Assembly (NCBI RefSeq): GCF_027923705.1 | Contig: NZ_AP026442.1 | Coordinates: 3,100,001 to 3,164,000 of the forward strand | Length of the DNA: 64,000 bases | From: Cellulomonas sp. NTE-D12 | Lineage (GTDB): Bacteria; Actinomycetota; Actinomycetes; Actinomycetales; Cellulomonadaceae | Reading direction: 5' to 3' | Shown: piece by piece, positions 55,864 through 64,000 of the stretch | Layout of the letters: each line of letters starts with the position of its first letter | How positions within the stretch are numbered: the first letter of the stretch is position 1 | Translations under genes and position numbers: made by a program | The notes under the pieces: generated by a model | Told to the model about the DNA's origin: nothing | Database searches by the model: none | Seen by the model: only the letters and a program-made list of their open reading frames with translations

Positions 55864-56639
55864 GCCGCCTTCTTCTCGCCGGCGGCGCCACGTGCGTCGT
55901 CGGGCAGCAGGCTGCGCAGCCGCTCGCCGACCAGCCGGGGGTTGGCACCGGCCTGCACGGCCAGCAGCCCCTCGAGCGCGAGCTCCATCTGGGCGCACTC
56001 GAGGTCGGACATCCGGCGGATACGGCTGCCCAGCGGCATCCACACGACGTTGGCGGACAGCAGGCCCCACAGGGTGGCGACGAACGCCGAGGCGATCGAC
56101 TCGCCGAGCTTGCTCGGGTCGGACAGGTTCTGCAGCACGTGCACCAGGGAGATGACGGTGCCGATGATGCCGATGGTCGGCGCGTAGCCGGCCATGTCGT
56201 GGAAGTACTTGGCGTGCATGCGGTCGAGCCGGCGCTTGGACGCGATCCGGTCCTCGAGCATCATCCGCAGGTCCTCGGGGTCCGTGCCGTCGATCGCCGA
56301 CTGCAGGCCCGAGCGCAGGAACGGGTCGGTGATGGTGCGCGCCGCGTCCTCCAGCGCGAGCAGGCCCTCCCGGCGCGCCTTGTCCGCCAGGCTGACCAGC
56401 GTCTCGATGGTGCCCGACGGGTCCGGCGCCTTGCTGCGCAGCGCGGTGGGGACCGCGGCGAAGGAGCCCATCGCGTCCTTCAGCGTGTGGCCCATCAGGC
56501 CGACCGCCAGCGTGGTGACCCACACCAGCAGCAGCGGCCCGGGCAGCACGATGGCCATCGGCGGCGTGCCCTCGATGAGCATCACCACGAAGACGGTGCC
56601 GAGGGCGACGCCCAGACCGATCAGACCTGCGGGATCCAT
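55860..56639 (-). CDS. motA: Flagellar stator protein MotA
   Basis: The 259-residue protein has four TM helices (about 4-20, 30-50, 150-170 and 182-205), a cytoplasmic loop with charged residues contacting FliG (DRIASKRRLDRMHAKYFHDMAGYAP) and GIIGTVISLVHVLQNLSDP as in MotA. With MotB it forms the ion channel that drives rotation. The start shares bases with the flbD stop. Confidence 0.95.
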   Translation of the reverse strand: MDPAGLIGLGVALGTVFVVMLIEGTPPMAIVLPGPLLLVWVTTLAVGLMGHTLKDAMGSFAAVPTALRSKAPDPSGTIETLVSLADKARREGLLALEDAARTITDPFLRSGLQSAIDGTDPEDLRMMLEDRIASKRRLDRMHAKYFHDMAGYAPTIGIIGTVISLVHVLQNLSDPSKLGESIASAFVATLWGLLSANVVWMPLGSRIRRMSDLECAQMELALEGLLAVQAGANPRLVGERLRSLLPDDARGAAGEKKAA

Positions 56640-56965
56640 CAGCGCACCGTCCGCAGGTGGGCACGGCCCTCGTCGTGGGGACCCCGGGGGTCGGGCTCGT
56701 CGTCCGGACCGCCCTCCGGCTCGTCGTCCGACGGCACCGGCGCGAGGTGCACCGACTGCCGCTCGGTCTCGATCTGCCGGGCCCGGGCCAGCACCAGCGC
56801 CCGGTGCTCGGTGATGCGGGAGATCACCTCGGCCATCGACTCCTCGACGATGTACTTGCTGCCGTCGATGAGCGTCAGGATCGTGTCCGGCGCGCTCTCG
56901 ACGCGCTGGACCAGATCGGGGTTCACCCCGAAGAGTCCGCCGTTGAGGCGCGTCACGATGATCAC
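56639..56965 (-). CDS. flbD: FlbD-family flagellar protein
   Basis: The first 60 residues (MIIVTRLNGGLFGVNPDLVQRVES then TILTLIDGSKYIVEESMAEVI) match the small FlbD (swrD-like) family found before motA in Gram-positive flagellar operons, where SwrD raises motor torque in Bacillus. The last 45 residues are an acidic, Pro-rich tail. GTG start at 56965. A short hairpin lies in the 102-base leader. Confidence 0.9.
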   Translation of the reverse strand: MIIVTRLNGGLFGVNPDLVQRVESAPDTILTLIDGSKYIVEESMAEVISRITEHRALVLARARQIETERQSVHLAPVPSDDEPEGGPDDEPDPRGPHDEGRAHLRTVR

Positions 56966-57007
56966 GGTGGTCCCGTCCCTGGTCCCTGCATGCGGCTGGA
57001 TGCCGTT

Positions 57008-57025
57008 GAGCCCGTCCGTGGGCTC
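57008..57025 (-). promoter_or_regulatory. Short hairpin with an ANGGA loop before flbD
   Basis: On the transcribed strand GAGCCC-ACGGAC-GGGCTC is a perfect 6-bp stem whose loop contains A-C-G-G-A, the CsrA core, in the 102-base gap between the M15 peptidase gene and flbD-motA-motB. Confidence 0.35.
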
Positions 57026-57067
57026 GTTGCCTTCCCGATCGGCCGTGCGCGCTGCCTGCTGAGGACT

Positions 57068-57709
57068 TCAGCCCGCCGGGTGGTAGGCCCAGTGCCAGCT
57101 CTCGCCGGGCACGTCGGCCTGGAAGCCGCACGACGGCGCGTTGCGCTGCATCCACGCCTGGGCGGCGCCGTTCAGCTGCAGGTCGGCGGCGATGCCCCAG
57201 CCGTGCTCGCTGGTGCCGGGCTTGGCCGCGAGACCGCCCTGCGAGTACAGGCCCTTGCTGGCGGCCAGCTGCACCTGCTCGTCGTACGGCCGGTACGTCT
57301 CGGTGATGCCGACGGTCACGCCGTCGGCCTTGGCGGCCGCGATCAGCTTGGTCATCGCGGCGGCGGCCGGCGCCCACATCTTCTTGCCGGTGTCGCCGAC
57401 CGGCGCGAGGGCCGAGTCGGGGATGCGGCCGTTGCCGTAGGCCGCGAGATCGGTCGGGACGCGGTTGGCGCCGAGCGTCCCGGCCGCCGTCGTGGCGGTG
57501 GCCGACGAGAGCGACGACGTGGCCGACGACGACGAGCTCCTCGCCAGCTCCTGCGCCAGCACGTCGTCGAACGCCGCGCCCCTGGCCGCCCCGGCCGCCG
57601 TGGCCGCCGGGCGCGAGGCCAGGGCGACACCGGCGACCGGGCCGGACACCAGGGACTGCAGCTGCAGCACCCGGGCGGAGATCTGGGAGATCTGCGAGAG
57701 ACCGTCCAT
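57068..57709 (-). CDS. M15/VanY-type peptidoglycan peptidase in flagellar operon
   Basis: The 213-residue protein starts with a helix of flagellar-rod type (MDGLSQISQISARVLQLQSLV) without signal peptide, then a Ser/Ala spacer, then a D,D-carboxypeptidase domain with the zinc motifs SEHGWGIAAD and ESWHWAYH. Such enzymes cut peptidoglycan stem peptides. Lack of a signal suggests export through the flagellar apparatus, like FlgJ, to open the wall for the rod. It lies eight bases after flgE. Confidence 0.85.
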   Translation of the reverse strand: MDGLSQISQISARVLQLQSLVSGPVAGVALASRPAATAAGAARGAAFDDVLAQELARSSSSSATSSLSSATATTAAGTLGANRVPTDLAAYGNGRIPDSALAPVGDTGKKMWAPAAAAMTKLIAAAKADGVTVGITETYRPYDEQVQLAASKGLYSQGGLAAKPGTSEHGWGIAADLQLNGAAQAWMQRNAPSCGFQADVPGESWHWAYHPAG

Positions 57710-57717
57710 CAGCCGGC

Positions 57718-58917
57718 TCAGCGCTTGAGGTTGACGAGCTCCTGCAGGACCTCGTCGGACGTGGTGATGACGCGCGAGTTCGCCTGGAAGCCGCGCTGGG
57801 CGACGATCAGGTTGGTGAACTCGCTGGACAGGTCGACGTTGGACATCTCCAGCGCGCCGCCGGCGAGCGTGCCGCGACCGCCGGTGCCGGGGGCGCCGAG
57901 CTGCGGGTTGCCCGAGTTCACCGTCGTCTGGAACAGCGATCCGCCGGACTTCTCCAGGCCCGCCGGGTTGGTGAACGACGCGAGCGCGATGCGGCCGATC
58001 ACCTGCTTGAGGCCGTTGCTGAAGGCGCCGGTGATGGTGCCGTCGCTGCCGAGCGAGAACGACTGCAGCGTGCCGGCCGCCTGGCCGTCCTGCTTGGTGG
58101 CCGCGACGGTGTCCAGGCCGGCGAAGCCGGTGATCTTGGAGATGTCGACGGTGATGCCGCCCACCGTCAGCGTGCCGGCCGACGTCAGCTTGCCCGTGCC
58201 GTCGAACGTCAGCGGGCCGTAGGCGGTGCTGGCCGCGCCGTCGTTGCCGGTCAGGTTCCACGTGGTGACGCCCGCAGCCGTGGTGCTGGCCTGGAACGTC
58301 AGGTTGAGCTGGGTCTCGTTGCCGGTCGAGTCGTAGACGCCGATCGCACGGGTGATCGTGGTGCCGTCCGGCGCGGACTGCTCCAGGTTGCCCTCGTACG
58401 TCGCGCTCTTGGTGGCGATCGCCGCCATCAGCGTGCCGGCGGGCACCCGCAGGTCCGTCAGCGGCCCGTTGGTGTCGATCACGCCGTTGGTGGCGGCCCA
58501 GCCCTGCACCAGGGCACCCTCGCCCGGCAGCACCATCTGACCGGTGGAGTCGAAGTCGAACGACCCGGCGCGCGTGTAGTACGTGTCGGCGCCCTTGCGG
58601 ACGGCGAAGAACCCGTCGCCCTGGATCATCATGTCGGTGCTGCGGCCGGTCAGCTGCGAGGCCCCCTGCGAGAAGCTCGTCGTGATGCCGGCCACCCGCA
58701 CGCCCAGGCCCACCTGGGCGGGGTTGGTGCCGCCGACGCCCGCGCCGGGCTGGGCGCCGCCCGCGTTGGACACCAGCTGGCTGAGCGTGTCCTGGAACTG
58801 GATCTGCGAGCTCTTGAAGCCCGTGGTGTTGACGTTGGCGATGTTGTTGCCGGTGACGTCGAGCATCGTCTGGTGGCTGCGCAGACCGCTGATGCCGGAG
58901 AAGAGCGAGCGAAGCAT
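57718..58917 (-). CDS. flgE: Flagellar hook protein FlgE
   Basis: The 399-residue protein has the N-terminal rod-type motif (LFSGISGLRSHQTMLDVTGNNIANVNTTGFKSS, here including the ANVNT signature), a variable middle and the C-terminal LSSEFTNLIVAQRGFQANSRVITTSDEVLQELVNLKR, which makes the coiled hook core. The hook joins motor and filament. The start is ATG 58917, 26 bases after flgD. Confidence 0.95.
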   Translation of the reverse strand: MLRSLFSGISGLRSHQTMLDVTGNNIANVNTTGFKSSQIQFQDTLSQLVSNAGGAQPGAGVGGTNPAQVGLGVRVAGITTSFSQGASQLTGRSTDMMIQGDGFFAVRKGADTYYTRAGSFDFDSTGQMVLPGEGALVQGWAATNGVIDTNGPLTDLRVPAGTLMAAIATKSATYEGNLEQSAPDGTTITRAIGVYDSTGNETQLNLTFQASTTAAGVTTWNLTGNDGAASTAYGPLTFDGTGKLTSAGTLTVGGITVDISKITGFAGLDTVAATKQDGQAAGTLQSFSLGSDGTITGAFSNGLKQVIGRIALASFTNPAGLEKSGGSLFQTTVNSGNPQLGAPGTGGRGTLAGGALEMSNVDLSSEFTNLIVAQRGFQANSRVITTSDEVLQELVNLKR

Positions 58918-58943
58918 GGTGGTGTCCCTTCGGGTGGAGCGGG

Positions 58944-59402
58944 TCAGGCGCTGGCGGAGGTGCCGGCTGTGGTGCCGGCCGTGCTGGACGGGGTGACGGT
59001 GCGGACCTCGTCGAGGCCGACGTCGGTGGTGCCGACCCGCAGGGTGGGCACGGTGGAGGTGTAGGAGACGGCGGAGACCTGGCCGTGCTGCTCGGTCCCG
59101 TTGGCGTCGTTCCAGGTCACCTGGCGGCCGACGAGCGTGGCCGCGGCGACGCGCATCTGCAGCGCGAACTCGTTCTGCGACGTGGTGGTGAGCTCGGTGA
59201 GGCTCTGCATCGTCGACATCTGGGTGGTCTGCGTCATCATCGCCGAGGTGTCCATCGGCGAGCTGGGGTCCTGGTTCTTCAGCTGGGCGATCAGCAGCTG
59301 CATGAATGCCTTGCTGTCCAGCTGGGTCTTGTCCTTCGGTGCCGAGGCGCCCGCCGTGGCGGCCGTCCGGTCGGACGTGAGGTACGAGACGTCGATGCTC
59401 AT
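58944..59402 (-). CDS. flgD: Flagellar hook-capping scaffold FlgD
   Basis: The 152-residue protein has the FlgD N-domain (FMQLLIAQLKNQDPSSPMDTSAMMTQTTQMSTMQSL) and a short C-terminal beta part (LVGRQVTW...GQVSAVSY). It lacks the full FlgD Ig-like domain (usual length 220), a short form common in Gram-positive species. It caps the growing hook. GGAGA precedes the ATG. Confidence 0.92.
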   Translation of the reverse strand: MSIDVSYLTSDRTAATAGASAPKDKTQLDSKAFMQLLIAQLKNQDPSSPMDTSAMMTQTTQMSTMQSLTELTTTSQNEFALQMRVAAATLVGRQVTWNDANGTEQHGQVSAVSYTSTVPTLRVGTTDVGLDEVRTVTPSSTAGTTAGTSASA

Positions 59403-59452
59403 GCGGGTCTCCGTGGTGGGCTGAGGGTCGGCCGGGCCGGTGGGTGGTGGGG

Positions 59453-60979
59453 TCAGACGAGGAGGTCGAGGCCTCCGGGTCGGACCCCGGCGGCGCCGGG
59501 CGCCGGTCCGCGCTGGGTGGCCGGGGTGCCGGTCCACGGTCCGGTGCGGTCGTCCGCCGGCCGGGCCGGTGCGCCCTGGTCGCCCGAGCGGCTGTCGGGC
59601 TGGCCGCCGGACGGGCTGCCGGACTGGCCGGCCGCGGGGCCGCCCGTCCCCTGGCGGCCGCTCCCCTGGCCGGGGCCGGAGCTCCCGGCGTCGACCGTGA
59701 TGCCGGCGGCGGAGAGGTCCTTGCGCAGGTCGGCCAGCGCACCGCGGAGCGCGTCCTTCGCCGCGTCGGTCGCCCCCGCGAGCTCCACCCGGACGGACTG
59801 GGCGGTGATGTGGGCGACCACCCGGACGGCGCCGAGGTTCTCGGGGTCCAGCGGGACCGACAGCACGTGGTGACCGGCGGCCAGGCCGGTCAGCGAGCGC
59901 AGCCGGGCGCCGAGCTGGTCCGCGACGGGCAGCGGCGTCGTGGGCGTCGCCTGCGCGGCGGCCGTGGCGGCCGCCGCGGGTGCGGAGGTGGTCGGCGCGG
60001 AGGTGGTCGGGGCGGAGGGGGCGGTGAGCGGCACGGCGGCCTGCGCGGCGGCGGCGCCGGTGGCGTCCACCCGCACGGGGGCGTCGGGGACGGCAGCCGC
60101 CGGCTGGGTCGCGGCGCCGACGGGCGCGGTGGCGGTCGCAGCGGGGGCGTCCGGTGCACGGTGGTCGGCGGCGGTCCGGGTGCCGCTCGTGCCGGCTGCC
60201 GCCGGACTCGGCGTCGCGGTGACCGCAGCGGCGGTGGTCCCGGTGGCGAGGGTCCGCGGTTCCGCGCCGGCGCGGCCGGGCTGACCGGAGGCGGCCTCGG
60301 CTCCCGTCGCGAGGGTGGTGGTGGTGGGCGTGCCGGCCGCCGGTGCGCCCGCAGTCACCGCTGCACCGGCCCCGACGGCGGTCGCACCGGCGACAGCGGA
60401 TCCGGGCGGTACTGGGGCAGCGGCGGACGCCGCCGTCGTCGGCTGCCCCGCCGCCGCGACTGCCGTCGTGGCCGCGGCCGTGGTCGTGGTCACCGCTGCA
60501 CCGGCCGCGGCGAGCTGGGCGGCCGTCTGCGGGGTGCCGCCCTGGAGGGCGGTGCCCTGCACGGCGGTGCCCTGAGTCGCCGCACCCTGCGCGGTGGTCG
60601 AGGTCGCCGTGCTGGCGGACCCGGCCGACGACGAGGTCGCGGCCGACGAGCCCGCTGCCGCGGCATCCCCCGGTCCACCCGTCGTCGTCGCGTCGCTCCC
60701 CGACGCCGCACGCGTGCCCCTGCCGGCCGGCCGGTCCCGGCGGTCCACCGCCCGGTCGGCACCTGGGTCCGCCACCCGCTCGGGGCTGTGGTCGGGCCGG
60801 GCGTCGCTGCTGCGGTCGGCACGGTCCGCACGGTCGGCCCCGAGCGACGGCACGCTGCGTGCCGTGCTCGCCAGGTGCGCGGCCAGCAGGTCGTCAAACC
60901 CGCTGCCGCTGGTCTGCGCAGCCGCGTACCGGGCCGGCCGCACCGCCGGGGCGGTCGGCGTGACCGTCGTCGTGCTCAT
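59453..60979 (-). CDS. fliK: Flagellar hook-length control protein FliK
   Basis: The 508-residue protein is mostly low-complexity Ala/Thr/Pro (about 60-390), including a short QGTAxQGT repeat near 130, and carries a FliK C-terminal domain (about 395-450: HVLSVPLDPENLGAVRVVAHITAQSVRVEL). The stretch acts as the molecular ruler and the C-domain triggers the FlhB switch. The last 60 residues are Gly/Pro-rich. Overlaps fliJ by four bases. Confidence 0.88.
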   Translation of the reverse strand: MSTTTVTPTAPAVRPARYAAAQTSGSGFDDLLAAHLASTARSVPSLGADRADRADRSSDARPDHSPERVADPGADRAVDRRDRPAGRGTRAASGSDATTTGGPGDAAAAGSSAATSSSAGSASTATSTTAQGAATQGTAVQGTALQGGTPQTAAQLAAAGAAVTTTTAAATTAVAAAGQPTTAASAAAPVPPGSAVAGATAVGAGAAVTAGAPAAGTPTTTTLATGAEAASGQPGRAGAEPRTLATGTTAAAVTATPSPAAAGTSGTRTAADHRAPDAPAATATAPVGAATQPAAAVPDAPVRVDATGAAAAQAAVPLTAPSAPTTSAPTTSAPAAAATAAAQATPTTPLPVADQLGARLRSLTGLAAGHHVLSVPLDPENLGAVRVVAHITAQSVRVELAGATDAAKDALRGALADLRKDLSAAGITVDAGSSGPGQGSGRQGTGGPAAGQSGSPSGGQPDSRSGDQGAPARPADDRTGPWTGTPATQRGPAPGAAGVRPGGLDLLV

Positions 60980-61422
60980 GCCTCGGTCCCCTCGTCGTCG
61001 CGTCCGGGGACGCCGCCGTCCGTGCGACGGCGGGCCGCCGCCTCGTCCAGCACGTGCTGCTCGGCCCGGCCCTCGGCCAGGCGCTCGCGCTCCTCGTGGT
61101 GCTCCGCCAGCCTCTCGACGGCCCGCAGGTCCCGCCGCGCGGCCGACCAGGCCTCGCGGCGCTCGTCCGCGGCGCGGTCCGCCTCGGCCGCCTCGGCCGA
61201 GCGCTCGGCGAGCAGGCTGGACAGCGCCAGCCGGGACGCGATGGTGGCGTGGAACAGGACCTGGTCCACGGGCTCGCCGGTCGCGGCCAGCCGCTGCAGG
61301 GTGTCGTCGGCCGCGGCCCGCCGCTCGCGCCGGCGCCGCTCGGCCTGACCCAGCTCTGCGGCGGCCGTCTCCTCGCGGAACGTGCGCACGCGCAGCAGCC
61401 CGCCCAGCCCGAACACGCTCAC
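60976..61422 (-). CDS. fliJ: Flagellar export chaperone FliJ
   Basis: The 148-residue protein is a long, highly charged coiled coil (Arg/Glu/Ala-rich heptads about 15-125), as in FliJ, which links the FliI ATPase to the export gate. The GTG at 61422 overlaps the fliI stop (GTGA) and gives the short start SVFGLGGLLRVRTFREE. The call rests on shape and on position between fliI and fliK. Confidence 0.85.
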   Translation of the reverse strand: MSVFGLGGLLRVRTFREETAAAELGQAERRRRERRAAADDTLQRLAATGEPVDQVLFHATIASRLALSSLLAERSAEAAEADRAADERREAWSAARRDLRAVERLAEHHEERERLAEGRAEQHVLDEAAARRRTDGGVPGRDDEGTEA

Positions 61423-62768
61423 GCCGCGCCCCCGTCCATCGCGCCGACCAGGGCGGACAGCCGCTGCCACGACTGCTCCGCCGGTGCACGCTCCGCCATG
61501 TCCTGGCACAGGAACGCCTCGATCGCGTCGGCGTGGGCCAGCGCGGTGTCCACCTGCCGGTTGGAGCCCGGCACGTAGGCACCCACGTCGATCAGGTCCT
61601 GCGCCTGGGACCGAGCCGCCAGCACGCTGCGCAGCCGCTGAGCCGCGGCCCGCTGCTCACGGGACGTCACGCGGTTGGCCAACCGGCTGATCGATGCGAG
61701 CGCATCGACCGACGGGAAGTGACCGGCCACCGCCAGGCGGCGCTCCAGCACCACGTGCCCGTCGAGGATCGACCGGGCGGCGTCCGCCACCGGCTCGTTG
61801 TGGTCGTCGCCGTCCACCAGCACCGTGTACAGGCCGGTGACCGAGCCCCGGGGGCCGGTGCCGGCGCGCTCCAGCAGCCGGGCGAGCATGGCAAAGGTGC
61901 TGGGCGGGTAGCCGCGGGTCGCCGGGGGCTCGCCGACGGACAGCCCCACCTCGCGCTGAGCCATCGCGACGCGGGTGAGGGAGTCCATCATCAGCACCAC
62001 GTGCCGGCCCTCGTCGCGCAGCTGCTCGGCGATGCGGGTCGCCAGGAACGCCGACCGCAGCCGCACCAGCGGCGGCTCGTCGGACGTCGCCACCACCACC
62101 ACGGACCGCGCCAGCCCCTCGGGGCCCAGGTCGTCCTCGAGGAACTCGCGCACCTCACGGCCGCGCTCCCCCACCAGGGCGATCACCGAGACCTCCGCCT
62201 CGGTGCCCCGGGCGATCATGGACAGCAGGCTCGACTTGCCGACGCCGGACCCGGCGAACAGCCCCAGCCGCTGCCCGCGGCCGACGCTCACCAGCGTGTC
62301 GAGCACCCGGACGCCCAGGTCGAGCGGGGTGTCCACGCGGGCCCGCTCCAGCGGGTGGGGCGCGGCGTGCTCCACCGGCAGCCAGCCGTCGGCCTGCAGC
62401 GGTCCGCGTCCGTCGATCGGCCGGCCGAGCCCGTCGAGCACGCGACCCAGCAGCCCGCGCCCGACCGGCGCGCACAGCGTGCCGCCCGTCGACCGCGCCG
62501 GCAGCCCGGCACGCAGCCCGTCGGCGGGGCCCAGCGGCAGGCACCGCACGGCGCCGGCGGCCGTGGCGACCACCTCCGCGGGGATCGCGTCGGCACCGTC
62601 GCCGATGCGCAGCAGCCCGCCCACCGGCGCATCCAGCCCGGACACCTCGACGGACAGGCCGACGACGGACCGCACGGTGCCCACCCGCTCGGGCCGGGCG
62701 GCGGTCAGCACGCGCCCCCAGGTGGGCACGACGGCGGCGTCCGGCCGCACGGTCTCCAGCAGGCTCAT
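61419..62768 (-). CDS. fliI: Flagellum-specific ATPase FliI
   Basis: The 449-residue enzyme has Walker A AGSGVGKSS (172-180), VIALVGERGREVREF, Walker B VVLMMDSLTRVAMAQRE and the GYPPSTFAMLARLLERAG element, all of the FliI/F1-beta family. It hydrolyses ATP to release and unfold export substrates with FliH and FliJ. The start is ATG 62768, overlapping fliH. Confidence 0.96.
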   Translation of the reverse strand: MSLLETVRPDAAVVPTWGRVLTAARPERVGTVRSVVGLSVEVSGLDAPVGGLLRIGDGADAIPAEVVATAAGAVRCLPLGPADGLRAGLPARSTGGTLCAPVGRGLLGRVLDGLGRPIDGRGPLQADGWLPVEHAAPHPLERARVDTPLDLGVRVLDTLVSVGRGQRLGLFAGSGVGKSSLLSMIARGTEAEVSVIALVGERGREVREFLEDDLGPEGLARSVVVVATSDEPPLVRLRSAFLATRIAEQLRDEGRHVVLMMDSLTRVAMAQREVGLSVGEPPATRGYPPSTFAMLARLLERAGTGPRGSVTGLYTVLVDGDDHNEPVADAARSILDGHVVLERRLAVAGHFPSVDALASISRLANRVTSREQRAAAQRLRSVLAARSQAQDLIDVGAYVPGSNRQVDTALAHADAIEAFLCQDMAERAPAEQSWQRLSALVGAMDGGAA

Positions 62769-63382
62769 GCCGCACCCCCGGACGCCAGCGCCGCCCGCGC
62801 CCGGTCCAGCGCCGTGCCGATCCGCGCGTCCAGCCAGCCGTCCGGCAGGTCGGCCACAGCGTCGCCGCGCGCCAGCGAGGGGTCGGCCACCAGCCGGGCA
62901 CCGTCCGGCAGCTCGGGGTCGGAGCCGAGGGCGCGCACGTCGTCCGGGTTCAGCCGCACCACCACGGGCTCGACGTCGGCGGCCGCGACCCGGGCCAGCG
63001 CCGCCACGGCGCCGGTGGCCCCGTCGGACAGCTCGACGCCCAGCACCGCCTCGGCCAGCTCCAGCGCGCAGCGCAGCAGGGTCGCCTCGGCCTCGGCCAG
63101 CACGGGAGCAGTCCGGGACTGCGCTCCCCGGGTCGCCGCAGCCAGCGCCGCGAGCGCCGCCGCGTGCTCGGCGGTGCGCCGGTGCTCGTCGGCGAGCCGG
63201 CGCTGGTCGGCCACCGCCTGGGTCCGCGCGGCGGCCCGGGCGGCAGCCCGTGCCGCCGCGGCGAACCCCGCCGCGAAGCCGGCCGCGTGCGCACCGTCGC
63301 CGGACCGCTGCGTGGGCACCCCGGTGGTCCCCGGCGCGTCCAGCGCGGGGAAGGCGACGGTGACCACGTCGCGGTCAGGCAA
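62765..63382 (-). CDS. fliH: Flagellar assembly protein FliH
   Basis: The 205-residue protein has an Ala/Arg-rich helix with repeated G/A-x3 spacing (AAGFAAGFAAAARAAARAAARTQ, read with breaks) and a C-terminal domain with VVVRLNPDDVRAL and GARLVADPSLARGD, as in FliH/YscL stators of the export ATPase. The TTG at 63382 overlaps the fliG stop by eight bases; a GTG five codons on is an alternative. Confidence 0.88.
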   Translation of the reverse strand: MPDRDVVTVAFPALDAPGTTGVPTQRSGDGAHAAGFAAGFAAAARAAARAAARTQAVADQRRLADEHRRTAEHAAALAALAAATRGAQSRTAPVLAEAEATLLRCALELAEAVLGVELSDGATGAVAALARVAAADVEPVVVRLNPDDVRALGSDPELPDGARLVADPSLARGDAVADLPDGWLDARIGTALDRARAALASGGAA

Positions 63383-64000
63383 CGTACTCGTCCTCGGCGT
63401 CGCGGCGGATGGTGATCTGCCCGCTCTCCTCGAGTCGGCGGATCACCTGCACGATGCCCGCGCGGGCGTCCTCCACCTGCGACATGCGGACCGGACCGAG
63501 CAGCTCGATCTCCTCGAGCAGGTTCTCGCGCGCCCGCTCGGACAGGTTGCGCAGCACGGTGTCGCGCACCTCCGGGCCGGAGCCCTTCAGCGCCAGCGCC
63601 AGCGCGGGGACCTCGACGCCGCGCAGCACCAGCTGCATCGCGCGGTCCTCGAGCAGCACGATGTCCGTGAACACGAACATCCGGCTGCGGACCTCCTCCG
63701 CCAGCGCCTCGTCGCGCGCCGCGAGCCCCTCGAGGATCGCCTTCTCGGTGCCGGGGTCGGCCCGGTTGATGATCTCGACCAGCGGCTGCACGCCGCCGAC
63801 GGCCGCGAGCTCCCGCGGCGCCAGCACGGCGGACGCCTTGCGCTGCAGGCTCTCGGCCACCACGGCCACCACGTCAGGAGAGGCCCGCTCCATCAGCGCG
63901 ATCCGGTGCGCGACGTCCGCCTGCTCGGCGCCGGGCAGGCCGGCCAGGATCGCCGACGCGTGCTCGGGACGCAGGTGCGCCAGCACCAGGGCGACGGTCT
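63375..64000 (-). CDS. fliG: Flagellar motor switch protein FliG (5' end outside window)
   Basis: The visible 208 codons hold the middle and C-terminal domains: TVALVLAHLRPEHASAIL, then the C-domain with FVFTDIVLLEDRAMQLVLRGVE and RDTVLRNLSERARENLLEEIELLGPVR, whose charged helix contacts MotA. FliG transmits torque in the rotor. The sequence enters the window in frame from beyond 64000, so the N-terminus is missing. Confidence 0.95.
   Translation of the reverse strand, partial: TVALVLAHLRPEHASAILAGLPGAEQADVAHRIALMERASPDVVAVVAESLQRKASAVLAPRELAAVGGVQPLVEIINRADPGTEKAILEGLAARDEALAEEVRSRMFVFTDIVLLEDRAMQLVLRGVEVPALALALKGSGPEVRDTVLRNLSERARENLLEEIELLGPVRMSQVEDARAGIVQVIRRLEESGQITIRRDAEDEYVA

Noticed and set aside
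1..64000. CRISPR array, rRNA genes, prophage or conjugation genes
   Set aside because: No regular repeat-spacer pattern, rRNA sequence, phage structural genes or relaxase were seen.

Overview
The window is very GC-rich (roughly three quarters G+C by eye), with GTG and TTG starts, overlapping stop/start pairs and tightly packed genes. Together with the gene content (large flagellar-chemotaxis cluster, secreted glycoside hydrolase family 2 enzyme, trehalose genes, the CE1758/CE1759 luciferase-like pair), this points to a motile actinobacterium, probably Cellulomonadaceae such as Cellulomonas. The genus is an inference from gene content, not a computed match.

Layout. 1-7.3 kb: phosphate uptake (PiT transporter with its DUF47 partner), a sugar porter, a NERD-like protein, MsrB and a membrane GGDEF-EAL cyclic-di-GMP protein. 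7.5-10.3 kb: a SipW-type export locus (CalY/TasA-like protein, His-type signal peptidase, very short exported protein) with an IS481-family element inserted exactly at the last stop codon. 10.4-16.9 kb: redox and housekeeping genes (FAD oxidoreductase, luciferase-like monooxygenase with FMN reductase, EEP phosphodiesterase-like protein, nucleotidyltransferase-like protein, beta-helix protein, aldo/keto reductase). 16.9-21.8 kb: a second SipW-type export locus with two related exported proteins that share an upstream palindrome, next to a histidine kinase and NarL-type regulator. 21.8-25.9 kb: a serine-recombinase-like protein without catalytic residues, divergent from a secreted GH2-LamG enzyme. 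25.9-27.3 kb: a lower-GC patch with a membrane protein and an apparent toxin-like remnant beside tRNA-Thr. 27.3-35.5 kb: DsbA-like thioredoxin, membrane Ser/Thr kinase, otsA-otsB and an ABC exporter pair.

35.5-64 kb is one motility region, almost all on the minus strand. Reading leftward from 64 kb the order is fliG-H-I-J-K, flgD, flgE, an M15 peptidase, flbD, motA-motB, fliL, fliM-N-O-P-Q-R, flhB, flhA and an FlhF-like gene. After two unrelated small genes follow csrA, cheA, cheW, a chemoreceptor, cheB, cheR and a chain of small CheY- and CheX/CheC-like genes. The basal export apparatus, switch, stator, hook and chemosensory core are present. Filament genes, fliF and fliW are not in the window. 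Three intergenic leaders in this region can fold into short hairpins with an A-N-G-G-A loop, the core recognised by CsrA, and one lies directly between csrA and cheA and can also mask the cheA ribosome binding site.

The most interesting parts are the twin SipW-type export loci with a shared operator-like palindrome, the putative CsrA leaders, the catalytically dead recombinase homologue, the FlhF-like protein without a P-loop, and an IS481 copy that takes its transposase stop codon from the target site.
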